Positions 43,919 through 53,528 of a stretch of 64,000 nucleotides of DNA are shown piece after piece. Within the stretch, counting starts at the first letter, position 1. Every line of letters starts with the position of its first letter. Source of the stretch: Methylothermaceae bacteria B42 (lineage in GTDB: Bacteria; Pseudomonadota; Gammaproteobacteria; Methylococcales; Methylothermaceae); NCBI GenBank assembly GCA_001566965.1, contig LSNW01000004.1, forward strand, positions 23,192 to 87,191, written 5' to 3'. A model generated the notes under the pieces. That model made no database searches, had not been told where the DNA came from, and saw only the letters and a list, made by a program, of their open reading frames with translations. Position numbers and translations under genes: made by a program.

Positions 43919-46480
43919 TCATTCCAATAAATCTTTCAGCTCATAAATCAAATCAAGCGCTTGTTTGGGGGTCAATGTATCTGGATCTATGGATCGCAGA
44001 CGTTCGCTGACAGGCGAATTGGCGTTGGCGGCAAATAAATCCAATTGGACTTGGGGCCGCATGGTTTCGCCGTGGGCCCGGTTTTCCAGGGCTTCCAACT
44101 TGATTTTGGCCTGATGAATGACATCTTTTGGAATCCCCGCCAACGCGGCAACCTGCAGGCCATAGCTTTGGTTGGCCGGCCCCTGCCTGACAGCGTGCAA
44201 GAATACAATGGCATCATCATATTCCGCCGCTTCCAGATGTAGGTTGGCAGCATTCGGCAATTCTTCAGCCAAGGTGGTCAATTCAAAATAATGGGTGGCA
44301 AACAGGGTAAAAGCGCGCACCCGCCGGGCCAAATATTCCACCGTCGCCCAGGCCAGGGAGAGTCCATCGAAGGTGCTGGTTCCCCGCCCGATCTCATCCA
44401 TGAGCACCAGGCTGTTTTCAGTGGCGTTGTGCAGAATATTGGCGGTTTCACTCATTTCCACCATAAAAGTGGAGCGTCCGGTGGCCAGGTCATCGGAGGC
44501 GCCGATCCGGGTGAAAATACGGTCGATGGGGCCGATTCTGGCTTGCTCCGCGGGGACAAAACAGCCCATGTGCGCCATCAATACAATCAAGGCAGACTGG
44601 CGCATGTAAGTGGATTTGCCTCCCATATTGGGGCCTGTGACGATGAGCATCCGTTTTTCGTCGGTAAATGCCAGGTCATTGGCCACAAAGGTTTCGACTT
44701 GGCGCTCCACTACCGGGTGGCAGCCGCCTCGGATCCGAATGCCTGCGTCTTCGGTCAGTACCGGGCGATGCCATTGGTAATGGTCTGCGCGCTCGGCGAA
44801 ATTGGTCAGAACATCCAGCTCCGCCAGGGCTTCGGCCCGTTGCTGAATCGCCGTGATGGACTGGGAAAGGGTTTCCAGCAGTTGTTCGTAGAGTAATTTT
44901 TCCAGCGCCAATGCTTTTTCCCTGGCGCTTAAAGCTTTATCCTCGAAAGACTTGAGCTCAGGAGTAATGTAGCGCTCCGCATTTTTCAGAGTCTGACGGC
45001 GGATATACTCCTCGGGTACATGAGTGCTCTGGTTTCTGGGGACTTCCAAATAATACCCGTGAACCCGGTTGTAGCGTACTTTCAAATTTTGGATGCCAGT
45101 GCGCTGGCGTTCTCGCTGTTCCAACGCCAACAGAAACTCATCGCCATGCTGGCTCAATTGCCTGAGTTCGTCCAATTCCGGATGAAAGCCCGGGGCAATG
45201 ACGCCACCATCGCGAATGAACACGGGCGGTTCTTCGATAATGGCGCGGCTTAGCAAATCAACGGTTTCCGGCAATGGCTCAAGCAGTTCGCGCAGTTGTT
45301 GAAGGCGTTGGGCCTGACAATCAGCCAGCAAGCCCCGCAGCGACGGCAAAAGTGCCAAAGTCCGCCGCAAAGCCGTGAGATCCCGGGGACGGGCGGATTT
45401 CAGCGCGATGCGGCTGGCGATTCGTTCAATGTCCCCGGTTTGCCGCAAGGCCTCTCGCAGGGTTTGATAAAGGTTGTCTTGTTGCAGCTCGGATACCCCA
45501 TCAAAACGGGCTTCCAATACCGCGCGATCCCGCAAGGGGCGATGCAGCCAACGCAGCAGCATCCGGCTGCCGGCGGAAGTGACAGTCGCGTCCATGACGC
45601 CCCGCAAGGTGAATTCGGCTCTGCCGGAAGGGTGGTGGTCCAGTTCCAGATTACGGCGGCTGGCGGCATCCAGCAAAATGGCGTCAGCGCTGGTTTCGGC
45701 TTTGATGCCCACCAAGTGGGGCAAGGCGCTTTTTTGCGTTTCGCGGACGTATTGCAACAAACAGCCCGCGGCGGCGATGGCCAGCGGCCATTCTTCCAGG
45801 CCAAATCCCTTAAGATCTTTAACTTGAAATTGTTCCAATAATGCCCGGCGGCCACTGACGGCATCAAAATGCCAGGGGGGGCGCTGGGTAATGCCTTCCC
45901 GCGCCTGGAGAAAATTCGGCAAGGGCCATTCTTCGCTGACCAGCACTTCCGCGGGATTGAGTCTTTCCAGCTCCGCCGCCAAGGCGGCTTCCCCCCTAAT
46001 TTCCTGAACCACAAACCGCCCGCAGCTAAGTTCCAGGTAAGCCAGACCGTAATTTTCTTTGCTTGAGGCTATCGCCAGCAACAGATTATCCCGGCGTTCT
46101 TCCAGTAATGCGGCATCGGTAGCGGTGCCGGGGGTGATGATTCTGACCACCTTGCGTTCCACGGGGCCTTTGGATTTGGCGGGATCGCCAATTTGCTCGC
46201 AAATCGCGACGGATTGTCCGGCCTTGAGTAAACGGGCGAGGTAATTTTCCGCCGCGTGGTAGGGAATCCCCGCCATGGGAACCGGTTTACCCGCGGATTC
46301 GCCGCGGGAAGTCAGGGTGAGATCCAGGAGCTGGGAGGCTTTGACGGCATCGTCAAAAAACAGCTCATAAAAATCCCCCATCCGGTAAAACAGCAGGGTA
46401 TCGGGATGTTCCGCCTTGATCCGCAGATACTGCTGCATCATGGGGGTATGGCGGTCTAGGGGACGGGGATCTGCAGACAT
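43919..46480 (-). CDS. mutS: DNA mismatch repair protein MutS
   Basis: Recognises mismatches and recruits MutL. 853 aa, the same as E. coli. The mismatch-wedge Phe-x-Glu lies in [14 protein letters not shown] near 34-47. The ABC ATPase domain has Walker [14 protein letters not shown] and Walker [20 protein letters not shown] in the last third, and [11 protein letters not shown]. It lacks obvious co-transcribed partners. Confidence 0.98.
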   Translation of the reverse strand: MSADPRPLDRHTPMMQQYLRIKAEHPDTLLFYRMGDFYELFFDDAVKASQLLDLTLTSRGESAGKPVPMAGIPYHAAENYLARLLKAGQSVAICEQIGDPAKSKGPVERKVVRIITPGTATDAALLEERRDNLLLAIASSKENYGLAYLELSCGRFVVQEIRGEAALAAELERLNPAEVLVSEEWPLPNFLQAREGITQRPPWHFDAVSGRRALLEQFQVKDLKGFGLEEWPLAIAAAGCLLQYVRETQKSALPHLVGIKAETSADAILLDAASRRNLELDHHPSGRAEFTLRGVMDATVTSAGSRMLLRWLHRPLRDRAVLEARFDGVSELQQDNLYQTLREALRQTGDIERIASRIALKSARPRDLTALRRTLALLPSLRGLLADCQAQRLQQLRELLEPLPETVDLLSRAIIEEPPVFIRDGGVIAPGFHPELDELRQLSQHGDEFLLALEQRERQRTGIQNLKVRYNRVHGYYLEVPRNQSTHVPEEYIRRQTLKNAERYITPELKSFEDKALSAREKALALEKLLYEQLLETLSQSITAIQQRAEALAELDVLTNFAERADHYQWHRPVLTEDAGIRIRGGCHPVVERQVETFVANDLAFTDEKRMLIVTGPNMGGKSTYMRQSALIVLMAHMGCFVPAEQARIGPIDRIFTRIGASDDLATGRSTFMVEMSETANILHNATENSLVLMDEIGRGTSTFDGLSLAWATVEYLARRVRAFTLFATHYFELTTLAEELPNAANLHLEAAEYDDAIVFLHAVRQGPANQSYGLQVAALAGIPKDVIHQAKIKLEALENRAHGETMRPQVQLDLFAANANSPVSERLRSIDPDTLTPKQALDLIYELKDLLE

Positions 46481-46704
46481 AGGAAATAGTTTATCGTGAA
46501 AAATTGCGCCGAGGGACAGGGTTTTGATTTTTCAGGATGCTGTTGGCGGCTCCTTGGCGTTACACGGAACTGTCTGCATTGCCAACACCTTCAAACTAAT
46601 GCGCTGTCCCGTGGAGAAATGATTTCACGAAGATGAACGCGAAGGCGGAATTTGAAAAAATTTTTCCCACGGTTATGAAAGGGGAAGATGCATCCTATGA
46701 GACT

Positions 46705-47049
46705 TTAAGGATCACCAACAAAATGAATGGGTCTACGGCCGGCTAAATGGTCAGGGGTAATGATGTAGGTACCTTTCATGCTGGTATCCCAAATTTTACC
46801 GGCAACGGTTTTGTCGCCCCCGGTAAAGACCCAGGCAAGGCCGCCGGTAAGCGCGCCAAGACCAGCAAAGGTCAGCTTGAATGCGCCATAGACCGGCGTA
46901 ACGATAAAGCAAGCAGCACCAGTGACCAGCTGTTGAGTGGCACTGGGTTCGGCGGAAGCGCTGGAGTATTCGGCGGCCACGGCTGGGCTTTCAGCAACCA
47001 GCCACAAGGAAAAAAACAGTACTGTTGTAGTTTTGAAGAAACGATTCAT
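46705..47049 (-). CDS. Small exported protein of unknown function
   Basis: 114 aa. It has a signal peptide (about 1-26, ending VAA), then a hydrophobic, glycine-rich helix pair (AFKLTFAGLGALTGGLAWVF) resembling a glycine-zipper segment. The C-terminus reads SMKGTYIITPDHLAGRRPIH. I recall similar short proteins in other proteobacteria but no known function. AAAGGGACC precedes the ATG. It is probably periplasmic or inner-membrane. Confidence 0.7.
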   Translation of the reverse strand: MNRFFKTTTVLFFSLWLVAESPAVAAEYSSASAEPSATQQLVTGAACFIVTPVYGAFKLTFAGLGALTGGLAWVFTGGDKTVAGKIWDTSMKGTYIITPDHLAGRRPIHFVGDP

Positions 47050-47263
47050 GCTGGTCCCTTTGGAAAATTTCAGAATGCACGGTTAAAGTGTTAAAAACAT
47101 GCTAACACATCCACTGATTTGAATTTTTTTCACAATTTCCGAATGGAAAAATTATAGCAATTTGCCATCGAAAGCATGGCTGATATCCATTCTCCATGGC
47201 ATTGTCGTTCCTATCTCAGCTCGTTACAATCCAATCACCAAACAACCAAAGGAGGGTGGAAGA

Positions 47264-47725
47264 ATGAAAATTCGCATGGCTTTGATCTCGATTCTGACCT
47301 TGGCAAGTACCGCTGCTTGGGCGACTGAAATTTCCTTGGACGAGGTGCCTCAAGTTGTCAAACAAGCATTCCTAAAGGCCCATCCCGATGCCGAAGACAT
47401 CAAGGTTGAAAAGGAAGACGACGAGTACGGCGAACCTTTATACGAATTTGAATACCGGGAAAATGGCAAAGAGCATGAGGCTTTGTATCATACCGATGGC
47501 AGTTTCTTCGGTTATGAGCGGGAAATTCCCGTCAGCCACCTGCCGCAATCCATTCGGGAGCAAATTGCTAAGCAATTCCCCAATGGCAGAATTGATGAAG
47601 CGGAAGTGGTTGTCAACGACAAAAACACGCCATTGGCCTACGAAGTGGAAGTCAAAGACAACGGTGAGGAATGGGAGGTCTACTTCAATGCGGATGGTTC
47701 TTTCATCAACAAGCGCAAGGATTAA
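47264..47725 (+). CDS. Periplasmic protein with two PepSY-like repeats
   Basis: 153 aa with a signal peptide of about 20 residues. The mature part is two related halves: LYEFEYRENGKEHEALYHTD plus GSFFGYERE, and AYEVEVKDNGEEWEVYFNAD plus GSFINKRKD. This is the tandem PepSY-like (beta-lactamase-inhibitor-protein-like) fold, very acidic. GGAGGGTGG precedes the ATG. Such proteins are often near two-component systems or peptidases, but none is adjacent here; binding of a periplasmic partner is inference. Confidence 0.8.
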   Translation: MKIRMALISILTLASTAAWATEISLDEVPQVVKQAFLKAHPDAEDIKVEKEDDEYGEPLYEFEYRENGKEHEALYHTDGSFFGYEREIPVSHLPQSIREQIAKQFPNGRIDEAEVVVNDKNTPLAYEVEVKDNGEEWEVYFNADGSFINKRKD

Positions 47726-47776
47726 CCAGTTCAGAGGGCAGGGCCTTATGCGCCCTGATCTAGCCCAAGGGATTAG

Positions 47777-48373
47777 TTAAGGCTTTTCCCCTTCCCGGAA
47801 CGCAAACCGGCGCCTATTCCTTTCCTTTTGCCGGGGGCTTTTCTTGAGCATGATGTAAACCGCGCCCGTTCCACCATGGCATTTCTGGGCGCTGTGAAAC
47901 GCCAATACCTCCGGCAGCAACGGCAGCCATTTGGCGAGACAGCTTTTCAACAGCGCGGGGCTGTTCTTTCCCGTCTTTGGATTGCCGCCTTTGCCATGGA
48001 TAATCAAGGCAGTGCGGGTTTCGTCCTGCAAGCATTCCTGGATGAAGTGATATACCTCTCGCCGGGCTTGGGCCACGGTCTTGTGGTGTAAATCCAGCAA
48101 GGCCTCCACTGGATATTCTCCCCGGCTGAATTTGCGGAAAACCTCGCGCTGCACCCCTTGGCGCCGGAAGCTGATTTCCGCATGGGGCGGCACGGGTTCG
48201 ATAAATGTCGTGGGCAGGAAGTTTTCGTCATCCAGCGCCCGCTGGGCGGCCTCGCGGCGGTATGCCTGACCGGGTGACACTGCGCCGGGTTTGGGAAGCG
48301 GTACTTTGTCGGTTTGCCGGCAAGGGGTGACATCGGCCATGGCCTCAAGAAAGAGCGAATGATCTTCATTCAT
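47777..48373 (-). CDS. Smr-domain protein (possible endonuclease)
   Basis: 198 aa. The C-terminal Smr domain (about 95-185) has the LDLHHKTVAQARREVYHFI start, the IIHGKGG core and the HGGTGAVYIML end, as in E. coli YdaL/SmrA. It is likely a nicking nuclease acting on DNA or RNA. The N-terminal 90 residues are the usual disordered leader. The ATG at 48373 gives the expected start; 25 bp after the DUF3530 gene, probably in one operon with it. Confidence 0.87.
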   Translation of the reverse strand: MNEDHSLFLEAMADVTPCRQTDKVPLPKPGAVSPGQAYRREAAQRALDDENFLPTTFIEPVPPHAEISFRRQGVQREVFRKFSRGEYPVEALLDLHHKTVAQARREVYHFIQECLQDETRTALIIHGKGGNPKTGKNSPALLKSCLAKWLPLLPEVLAFHSAQKCHGGTGAVYIMLKKSPRQKERNRRRFAFREGEKP

Positions 48374-48398
48374 GGTTTTCTCCCCGGCAAAACGCACA

Positions 48399-49187
48399 TC
48401 AATCAGAATTCACAAGCGTTACGCCCGGCGCTACCTGGCGCAGCCACCCCAAGACCCGCTTGGCCAGAAACTGGCTCCAGGCAAGATAATCGTGCCCAGT
48501 GGCGGAAACAGAAAACTGACGATAACCTTTTTTCCCTTTAAAAATCAACCGTCTGTCCAGTCGCGTATCGAGCACCTCAGGGTTGTCCCGTTGCGCCGAA
48601 ATGTCCAGCACCGGCACATTGATTTTATCCAGCTTTTCTTTCATTTCCCTGGATCGTTCAGGCGGCCAGCCGCTGCTGATGAATACCGCCGCTCTGATGG
48701 CTTCATCGGGCTGGCCGGCCAAATAGGTTGCCGCGACCAAACCGCCCCAACCGTAACCCAACAATACAATGTTTTTGACCCCTTTTTGCTTCCACCAGTT
48801 CACGGCGGCGGTGACGCGCTTGCCCGCTTCGGGCAGCAGTTTCCAGTATTCCGCCAGGCGGGCTTCGGGTTCCAATACCGGCAGATGCAGACTTAACGTT
48901 GTCCACCCATGATCCGGTAAATAATCCCGCAGAGGACCGATCACCGTTTGAGTGGTGGGGCCGTGGCCTGCTTCCGGCAGCAAAATGACGCCACCTTCGG
49001 TGGATGGGCTGCGAGCCTCATCCAGTACCGCGATAAAACTGCGGTCAGCGGTTGAAATTTGAATCTTTTCCCCGTGAGGAAGGGTCTTCAGGCTATCGGT
49101 CACCAACTCAGTTTCCACGACGGAATTCCCCGCCCACGCCGCGGCTTGAAACACCAATAATCCGGCTATGCAACGAGTTTTAATCAT
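48399..49187 (-). CDS. DUF3530-type exported alpha/beta-hydrolase-fold protein
   Basis: 262 aa with a signal peptide (about 1-19, ending AWA). The fold pattern fits an alpha/beta hydrolase: GGVILLPEAGHGP, then VLLGYGWGGLVAATYLAG at the nucleophile elbow and SATGHDYLAW near the end. The elbow reads G-Y-G-W-G, so the usual nucleophile Ser is a Gly here, and catalysis is doubtful. The ATG at 49187 overlaps the alcohol dehydrogenase stop by 4 bp. Confidence 0.75.
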   Translation of the reverse strand: MIKTRCIAGLLVFQAAAWAGNSVVETELVTDSLKTLPHGEKIQISTADRSFIAVLDEARSPSTEGGVILLPEAGHGPTTQTVIGPLRDYLPDHGWTTLSLHLPVLEPEARLAEYWKLLPEAGKRVTAAVNWWKQKGVKNIVLLGYGWGGLVAATYLAGQPDEAIRAAVFISSGWPPERSREMKEKLDKINVPVLDISAQRDNPEVLDTRLDRRLIFKGKKGYRQFSVSATGHDYLAWSQFLAKRVLGWLRQVAPGVTLVNSD

Positions 49188-50179
49188 GGAACCAGCACCG
49201 CCGCGCCCTGAAACCGCCCCAGACGCAAATCTTCCAAGGCCTGATTGGCCTGTGCCAGTGGATAGGGGTGGACTTCGGTTTGAATCTGCATTTGCCCGGC
49301 AATCTCCAGGAATTCCTCGCCGTCCCGGCGGGTCAGATTGGCGACGGAACAAATGCTGCGCTCACCCCACAATATCGAATATGGGAACGATGGGATATCA
49401 CTCATGTGGATACCGGCGCAGATGACCTGACCGCCCTTGCGAACGGCCCTCAGCGCCGCGGGTATTAATGAGCCTACCGGGGCATATAGGATTGCCGCAT
49501 CCAGCTCTTCCGGCGGCAGGTGGTCTGAATCTCCCGCCCAAACCGCGCCCAGCCCACAGGCGAAAGTCTTGGCCTCCTCGTCCCCGGGCCGGGTGAAGGC
49601 GTAGATTTCCCGTCCTTGATGCACGGCCACTTGGGCGATGATATGGGCTGCCGCGCCGAATCCATACAGGCCGATTTTCTGGGCGTCTCCCGCCATGGCA
49701 TAAGAACGATAACCGATCAATCCGGCGCAAAGTAACGGGGCTGCGTGAAGGTCATCATAATTATCGGGCAGAGGGAAGCAGTACTTGGCGTCCGCGACAG
49801 TGTATTCCGCATAGCCGCCATCGATGGTGCATCCAGTAAATTCCGGATGATTACACAAATTTTCCCGCCCCATTTCGCAATAGCGGCAGTGGCCACAGGT
49901 ATGGCCCAACCATGGCACGCCTATTCGTTGCCCGGCGTGGCATTGATTGACGCCTTCACCCAGTGCGATCACTTCGCCCACCACCTCATGGCCGGGAATA
50001 ATCGGGAGGCGGGTCATGGGCAGGTCGCCGTCGGCCACATGCAGATCGGTACGGCAAACGCCACAGGCTTTCACCTTGAGTAAGACTTGTCCTGCCCTGG
50101 GTCGGGGAATTGGCCGTTGGACCAGTTGCAGTGGCTTTCCCGGTTTTTCCAGAACCATTGCGCGCATATTGTGGGACAT
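49184..50179 (-). CDS. Zinc-dependent alcohol dehydrogenase
   Basis: 331 aa, medium-chain dehydrogenase family. Catalytic zinc ligands C42 and H64-E65 (IPGHEVVGE); structural zinc cysteines C95, C98, C101 and C109 are all present. The Rossmann motif is GLYGFGAAAHIIAQVA. It resembles AdhP/AdhA-like enzymes that interconvert primary alcohols and aldehydes with NAD(P)H. The overlap with an exported DUF3530 protein gene is unexpected for a cytoplasmic enzyme. Confidence 0.88.
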   Translation of the reverse strand: MSHNMRAMVLEKPGKPLQLVQRPIPRPRAGQVLLKVKACGVCRTDLHVADGDLPMTRLPIIPGHEVVGEVIALGEGVNQCHAGQRIGVPWLGHTCGHCRYCEMGRENLCNHPEFTGCTIDGGYAEYTVADAKYCFPLPDNYDDLHAAPLLCAGLIGYRSYAMAGDAQKIGLYGFGAAAHIIAQVAVHQGREIYAFTRPGDEEAKTFACGLGAVWAGDSDHLPPEELDAAILYAPVGSLIPAALRAVRKGGQVICAGIHMSDIPSFPYSILWGERSICSVANLTRRDGEEFLEIAGQMQIQTEVHPYPLAQANQALEDLRLGRFQGAAVLVP

Positions 50180-50262
50180 GGCGGCCTCCTGTTAAGATGT
50201 TTTTAATCTATTCAATAAAATGCCTTTAGAATCGGCGGCTGATGGTTTCCGTGACTCTGGCG

Positions 50263-50365
50263 AGGCGCCGTGGCTTCCTTCCGTGGGACGCCGTGAACCC
50301 GTCCTTGGGGGCTTGATGGTGGCCATCCAGGCCACCAACACCCACAAAAGAAAGCCACGGCGCCT
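50263..50365. repeat. Variable-stem hairpin element, upstream of mlaE (103 bp)
   Basis: Outer stem AGGCGCCGTGGCTTCCTT (50263-50280) pairs with AAGAAAGCCACGGCGCCT (50348-50365), one mismatch. Between them lie the core GACGCCGTGAACCCGTCC and GGGGGCTTGATGG, and an inner hairpin GGTGGCC-ATCCA-GGCCACC (50318-50336). The core is over 90% identical to the element at 51633, while the outer stem sequence is unrelated. It fills the adh-mlaE divergent gap. Confidence 0.8.
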
Positions 50366-50439
50366 TTGGTACATTAAGTTTAGAGACAAATTAAACAATA
50401 ATACAACAACGTTTGCCCACCTCAGGTTCCCCAGCGCCA

Positions 50440-51579
50440 ATGTCTGAAATTCACAAACCAGCCCTGCTTGCATGTCGGCACGAAGACGGCATGCTTAGAG
50501 TTTGCGTAGGGGGAGATTGGCTCCTTGAAAACCCTCGTTCTGATGCCTGCGAGGTGATTTTGCTTTTACGCGAATCTCATAAAATTCGGCAAATTATTAT
50601 TGATGGCAGCGATTTGGAGCGCTGGGACAGTAGTTTGCTGGTATTTATTTATCAGCTGCTAGATTACTGTCAAGAAAAAGGAATCAATCTGGATTGCCAT
50701 AACCTGCCTGAAGGCGCCCGACGCCTTATTCAGCTGGCAACCGCTGTTCCTCCCCGCGGCGAACCAGACCATGGGGAAAAACCGCCTCCCTGGTTGGAAA
50801 GTATTGGCCAGGAAGTGATTGAATTGGCCGAGGAAGCCCATGGCTTTGTTCATTTTGCCGGCGAGGCGACCGTTGCCGGTCTGCGTTTTATCCGGGGTAG
50901 GGCCCGTTACCGTTCCCGGGACTTTTGGTTGTTGCTGCAAGAATGCGGGCCCCAGGCATTGCCCATTGTTTCATTGATTGCCCTGTTGGTGGGCTTGATT
51001 TTGGCTTATGTGGGGGCCATTCAATTGCAAATGTTTGGCGCGCAAATCTACGTCGCCAATCTGGTGGGGTTGGGTACGGTGCGGGAAATGGGGGCGATGA
51101 TGACAGCGGTCATCATGGCCGGGCGTACCGGTTCGGCTTATGCCGCCCAGTTGGGCACCATGCAGGTCAACGAAGAAATCGACGCCCTCAAAACCCTGGG
51201 GTTGTCACCCATGGAATTTCTGGTACTGCCGCGGATGTTGGCTTTGATTTTGATGGTGCCGCTGCTCACGCTTTATGCGGATCTTGTTGGCATGATTGGC
51301 GGAGCGCTGGCTTCGGTGAGTCTTTTTGATGTGACCTTGCTGGAATATGCTTATCAAACCCAAACTTCACTGGACTTGAGCGATATCATGGTGGGCCTGG
51401 TCAAGGCGGCGGTATTTGGGGTTTTGATCGCCGCCGCCGGTTGCATGCGGGGAATCCAGTGCCAACGCAGCGCCCAGGCGGTGGGGGAAGCGGCGACTTC
51501 TGCGGTGGTCACAAGTATTGTCGCCATCGTGGTTGCCGATGCCTTGTTGACTGTGTTGTTTACCAGATTGGGAATATAG
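50440..51579 (+). CDS. mlaE: Mce-type lipid transport permease with N-terminal STAS domain
   Basis: 379 aa. The first 100 residues form a STAS/MlaB-like domain (IIIDGSDLERWDSSLLVFIY). The rest is an MlaE permease with about five to six membrane segments and the signature ALPIVSLIALLVGLILAYVG, then VREMGAMMTAVIMAGRTGSA and EEIDALKTLGLSPMEFLVLP. The separate MlaB of E. coli is thus fused here. It probably moves phospholipids between the membranes with MlaF and MlaD. The ATG at 50440 has a weak ribosome site. Confidence 0.9.
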   Translation: MSEIHKPALLACRHEDGMLRVCVGGDWLLENPRSDACEVILLLRESHKIRQIIIDGSDLERWDSSLLVFIYQLLDYCQEKGINLDCHNLPEGARRLIQLATAVPPRGEPDHGEKPPPWLESIGQEVIELAEEAHGFVHFAGEATVAGLRFIRGRARYRSRDFWLLLQECGPQALPIVSLIALLVGLILAYVGAIQLQMFGAQIYVANLVGLGTVREMGAMMTAVIMAGRTGSAYAAQLGTMQVNEEIDALKTLGLSPMEFLVLPRMLALILMVPLLTLYADLVGMIGGALASVSLFDVTLLEYAYQTQTSLDLSDIMVGLVKAAVFGVLIAAAGCMRGIQCQRSAQAVGEAATSAVVTSIVAIVVADALLTVLFTRLGI

Positions 51580-51632
51580 CCAGATTATGCCTATGAAATT
51601 TACGCGGCTTTGTTTACCCGTGCTTAAATGTG

Positions 51633-51735
51633 GGGATTCCAGTCTTCCATCCACGGGACGCCGTGAACCCATCCCTGGGGGCTTGATGGCGGCCATCCAG
51701 GCCGCCAACACCCGCGGATGGAAGACTGGAATCCC
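51633..51735. repeat. Variable-stem hairpin element between mlaE and mlaF (103 bp)
   Basis: A perfect 20-bp outer stem (51633-51652 with 51716-51735, GGATGGAAGACTGGAATCCC as right arm) encloses the same core as at 50263 and an inner hairpin GGCGGCC-ATCCA-GGCCGCC. Against the 50263 copy, the inner stem has C-G in place of T-A, a compensatory change. The length is also exactly 103 bp. It must be transcribed if mlaE and mlaF share a message. Confidence 0.85.
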
Positions 51736-51768
51736 TTTTCGGCTTGAAGTCTAGGGACAATAGACAAA

Positions 51769-52551
51769 ATGTCACAACCCCATATCATTGTCCGCGATCT
51801 GACCATGGCCTATGGCGACCGGGTGATTCAAAGGGATTTGAACTTTACCATTCAGCGCGGGGATATTTTCGTCATCATGGGTGGTAGTGGCTGTGGTAAA
51901 AGTACCTTGCTGCGGCATTTGATTGGCCTGTTGACGCCCGCGAAGGGAGAAATTCTCTATTGCGGTGTCCTGGAGGCAGACAAAGAAAACCCTTGCCTGG
52001 ATTTTTGCCGGGCGAGCCCACAAGTGCGTTTGCAGATATTAAGCCGGGTTGGGGTGCTTTATCAAAGCGGCGCTTTGTGGAGTTCCATGACCCTGGCGGA
52101 AAACATCGGCCTGCCATTGGAGGAATACACCAATCTGGATGAGGGTGAGATCAAGGCGTTGGCTTCCCTGAAATTGGCGCTGGTCGGGCTCAAGGGGTTT
52201 GAGGATTATTATCCCTTCGAAATCAGCGGCGGCATGCAAAAAAGGGCGGGGCTGGCGCGGGCCATTGCCCTCGATCCTGAGATCTTGTTTTTCGACGAAC
52301 CCTCGGCGGGGCTTGATCCTGTCAGCGCCAAACGCCTGGATGATTTGATTGTGGAATTGCGCGACAGCCTGGGCGCTACGGTCGTCATTGTTACCCACGA
52401 ACTGCCCAGCATTATGGCCATTGGCACCAATTCGGTGTTTTTGGATGCTGAAAGCAGGACCCAAATAGCCCAAGGCCCGCCCAAGGCATTATTGGAAACC
52501 AGTTCCAATCCCAAAGTGAAGGAATTTTTGACCCGGGGAGGTACCCTATGA
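51769..52551 (+). CDS. mlaF: Mce-type lipid transport ATPase
   Basis: 260-aa ABC ATPase. Walker A MGGSGCGKSTLLRHL near 40-54; signature EISGGMQKRAGLARAIALDP near 148-167 (the SGGMQKR form is typical of MlaF); Walker B ILFFDEPSAGLDPVSA. It energises MlaE. It overlaps mlaD by 4 bp. Confidence 0.96.
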   Translation: MSQPHIIVRDLTMAYGDRVIQRDLNFTIQRGDIFVIMGGSGCGKSTLLRHLIGLLTPAKGEILYCGVLEADKENPCLDFCRASPQVRLQILSRVGVLYQSGALWSSMTLAENIGLPLEEYTNLDEGEIKALASLKLALVGLKGFEDYYPFEISGGMQKRAGLARAIALDPEILFFDEPSAGLDPVSAKRLDDLIVELRDSLGATVVIVTHELPSIMAIGTNSVFLDAESRTQIAQGPPKALLETSSNPKVKEFLTRGGTL

Positions 52552-53528
52552 GCAAACCCACCAGCCCGGCCGTGATTGGCGCTTTTGTCATCGGCGCGGT
52601 CATCCTGTTTTTTGTGGGATTGTTGGTGTTCGGCGGTGGAGAATTCTTCACCGAGCGGGAGCGCAGCGTGATTTATTTTACCGAATCAGTGAATGGCCTG
52701 AATGTGGGCGCTCCGGTGAAAATGCGCGGGGTCCAGGTGGGGAAAGTCACCGCAATCACGGTTCAGTATGATCCCAAACGCCAAACCTTGATTTCTTCGG
52801 TGGAAGTTGAAATTGATCTGAGCAAGGTCAATATGGGGGGGACTGCCCGCTTCCCCTGGCAGGAGCCCACTTTGGAAGATTTGGTCAAAAAAGGGCTTCG
52901 GGCGCAGCTAAAAGTTCAAAGCCTGGTCACGGGGCAATTGTATGTGGATCTTGATTTCGAACCGCAAACGAAACCGAATTTGATCGGCCTGAATAAAAAT
53001 CTACCGGAAATTCCTTCCATTCCCTCCAGCCAGGAAGAAATCGAAAATACCATCAGCGATTTGGTGCGGGAAATCCGTCAACTGCCATTGACTGAGATTT
53101 TCACCAAGCTGCAATCGACCCTGGATCATCTCCATGCGGTAGTCAGCCAGCCGGAGCTGAAAAGCTCGGTTGAGCGGTTGGACCGGGTGCTGGCTAAAAC
53201 CGAGCAGCTGGAAACCACGCTCAATCGAAGGGTGGATCAAGTCAGCCGGCAACTGAATCAGAGCCTGGCCAAAACCCAGCGTTTGCTCGATCACTTGGAT
53301 AAAAAATTAGTGCCTTTATTGGATCAAACGACCCAAGCCATGGGCACGGCAAACAAAACCTTCGACTCCTTATCACAAACCGCAGGCCCCGATTCCCTAC
53401 TCATTGAACAATTTCAAGAAACCCTGGAAGAGGTAAGCAGCGCCGCCCGGGAACTTCGGGTCTTGAGCGAAACCCTGCAAACCCAGCCTGAAACCCTGCT
53501 TCGCGGCAAACGGGAGGTAACGCCATGA
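52548..53528 (+). CDS. mlaD: Mce-domain substrate-binding protein
   Basis: 326 aa. One N-terminal membrane segment (about 9-30) anchors it in the inner membrane. The MCE domain (about 40-120) contains SVNGLNVGAPVKMRGVQVGK. The C-terminal 170 residues are helical coiled coil, longer than E. coli MlaD (183 aa) and closer to the PqiB/needle-like MCE proteins that bridge the periplasm. Overlaps on both sides mark a tight operon. Confidence 0.93.
   Translation: MSKPTSPAVIGAFVIGAVILFFVGLLVFGGGEFFTERERSVIYFTESVNGLNVGAPVKMRGVQVGKVTAITVQYDPKRQTLISSVEVEIDLSKVNMGGTARFPWQEPTLEDLVKKGLRAQLKVQSLVTGQLYVDLDFEPQTKPNLIGLNKNLPEIPSIPSSQEEIENTISDLVREIRQLPLTEIFTKLQSTLDHLHAVVSQPELKSSVERLDRVLAKTEQLETTLNRRVDQVSRQLNQSLAKTQRLLDHLDKKLVPLLDQTTQAMGTANKTFDSLSQTAGPDSLLIEQFQETLEEVSSAARELRVLSETLQTQPETLLRGKREVTP

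Noticed and set aside
46481..46704. Possible small gene between mutS and the 114-aa exported protein
   Set aside because: No frame with a start, ribosome site and plausible composition was found in this 224-bp gap.
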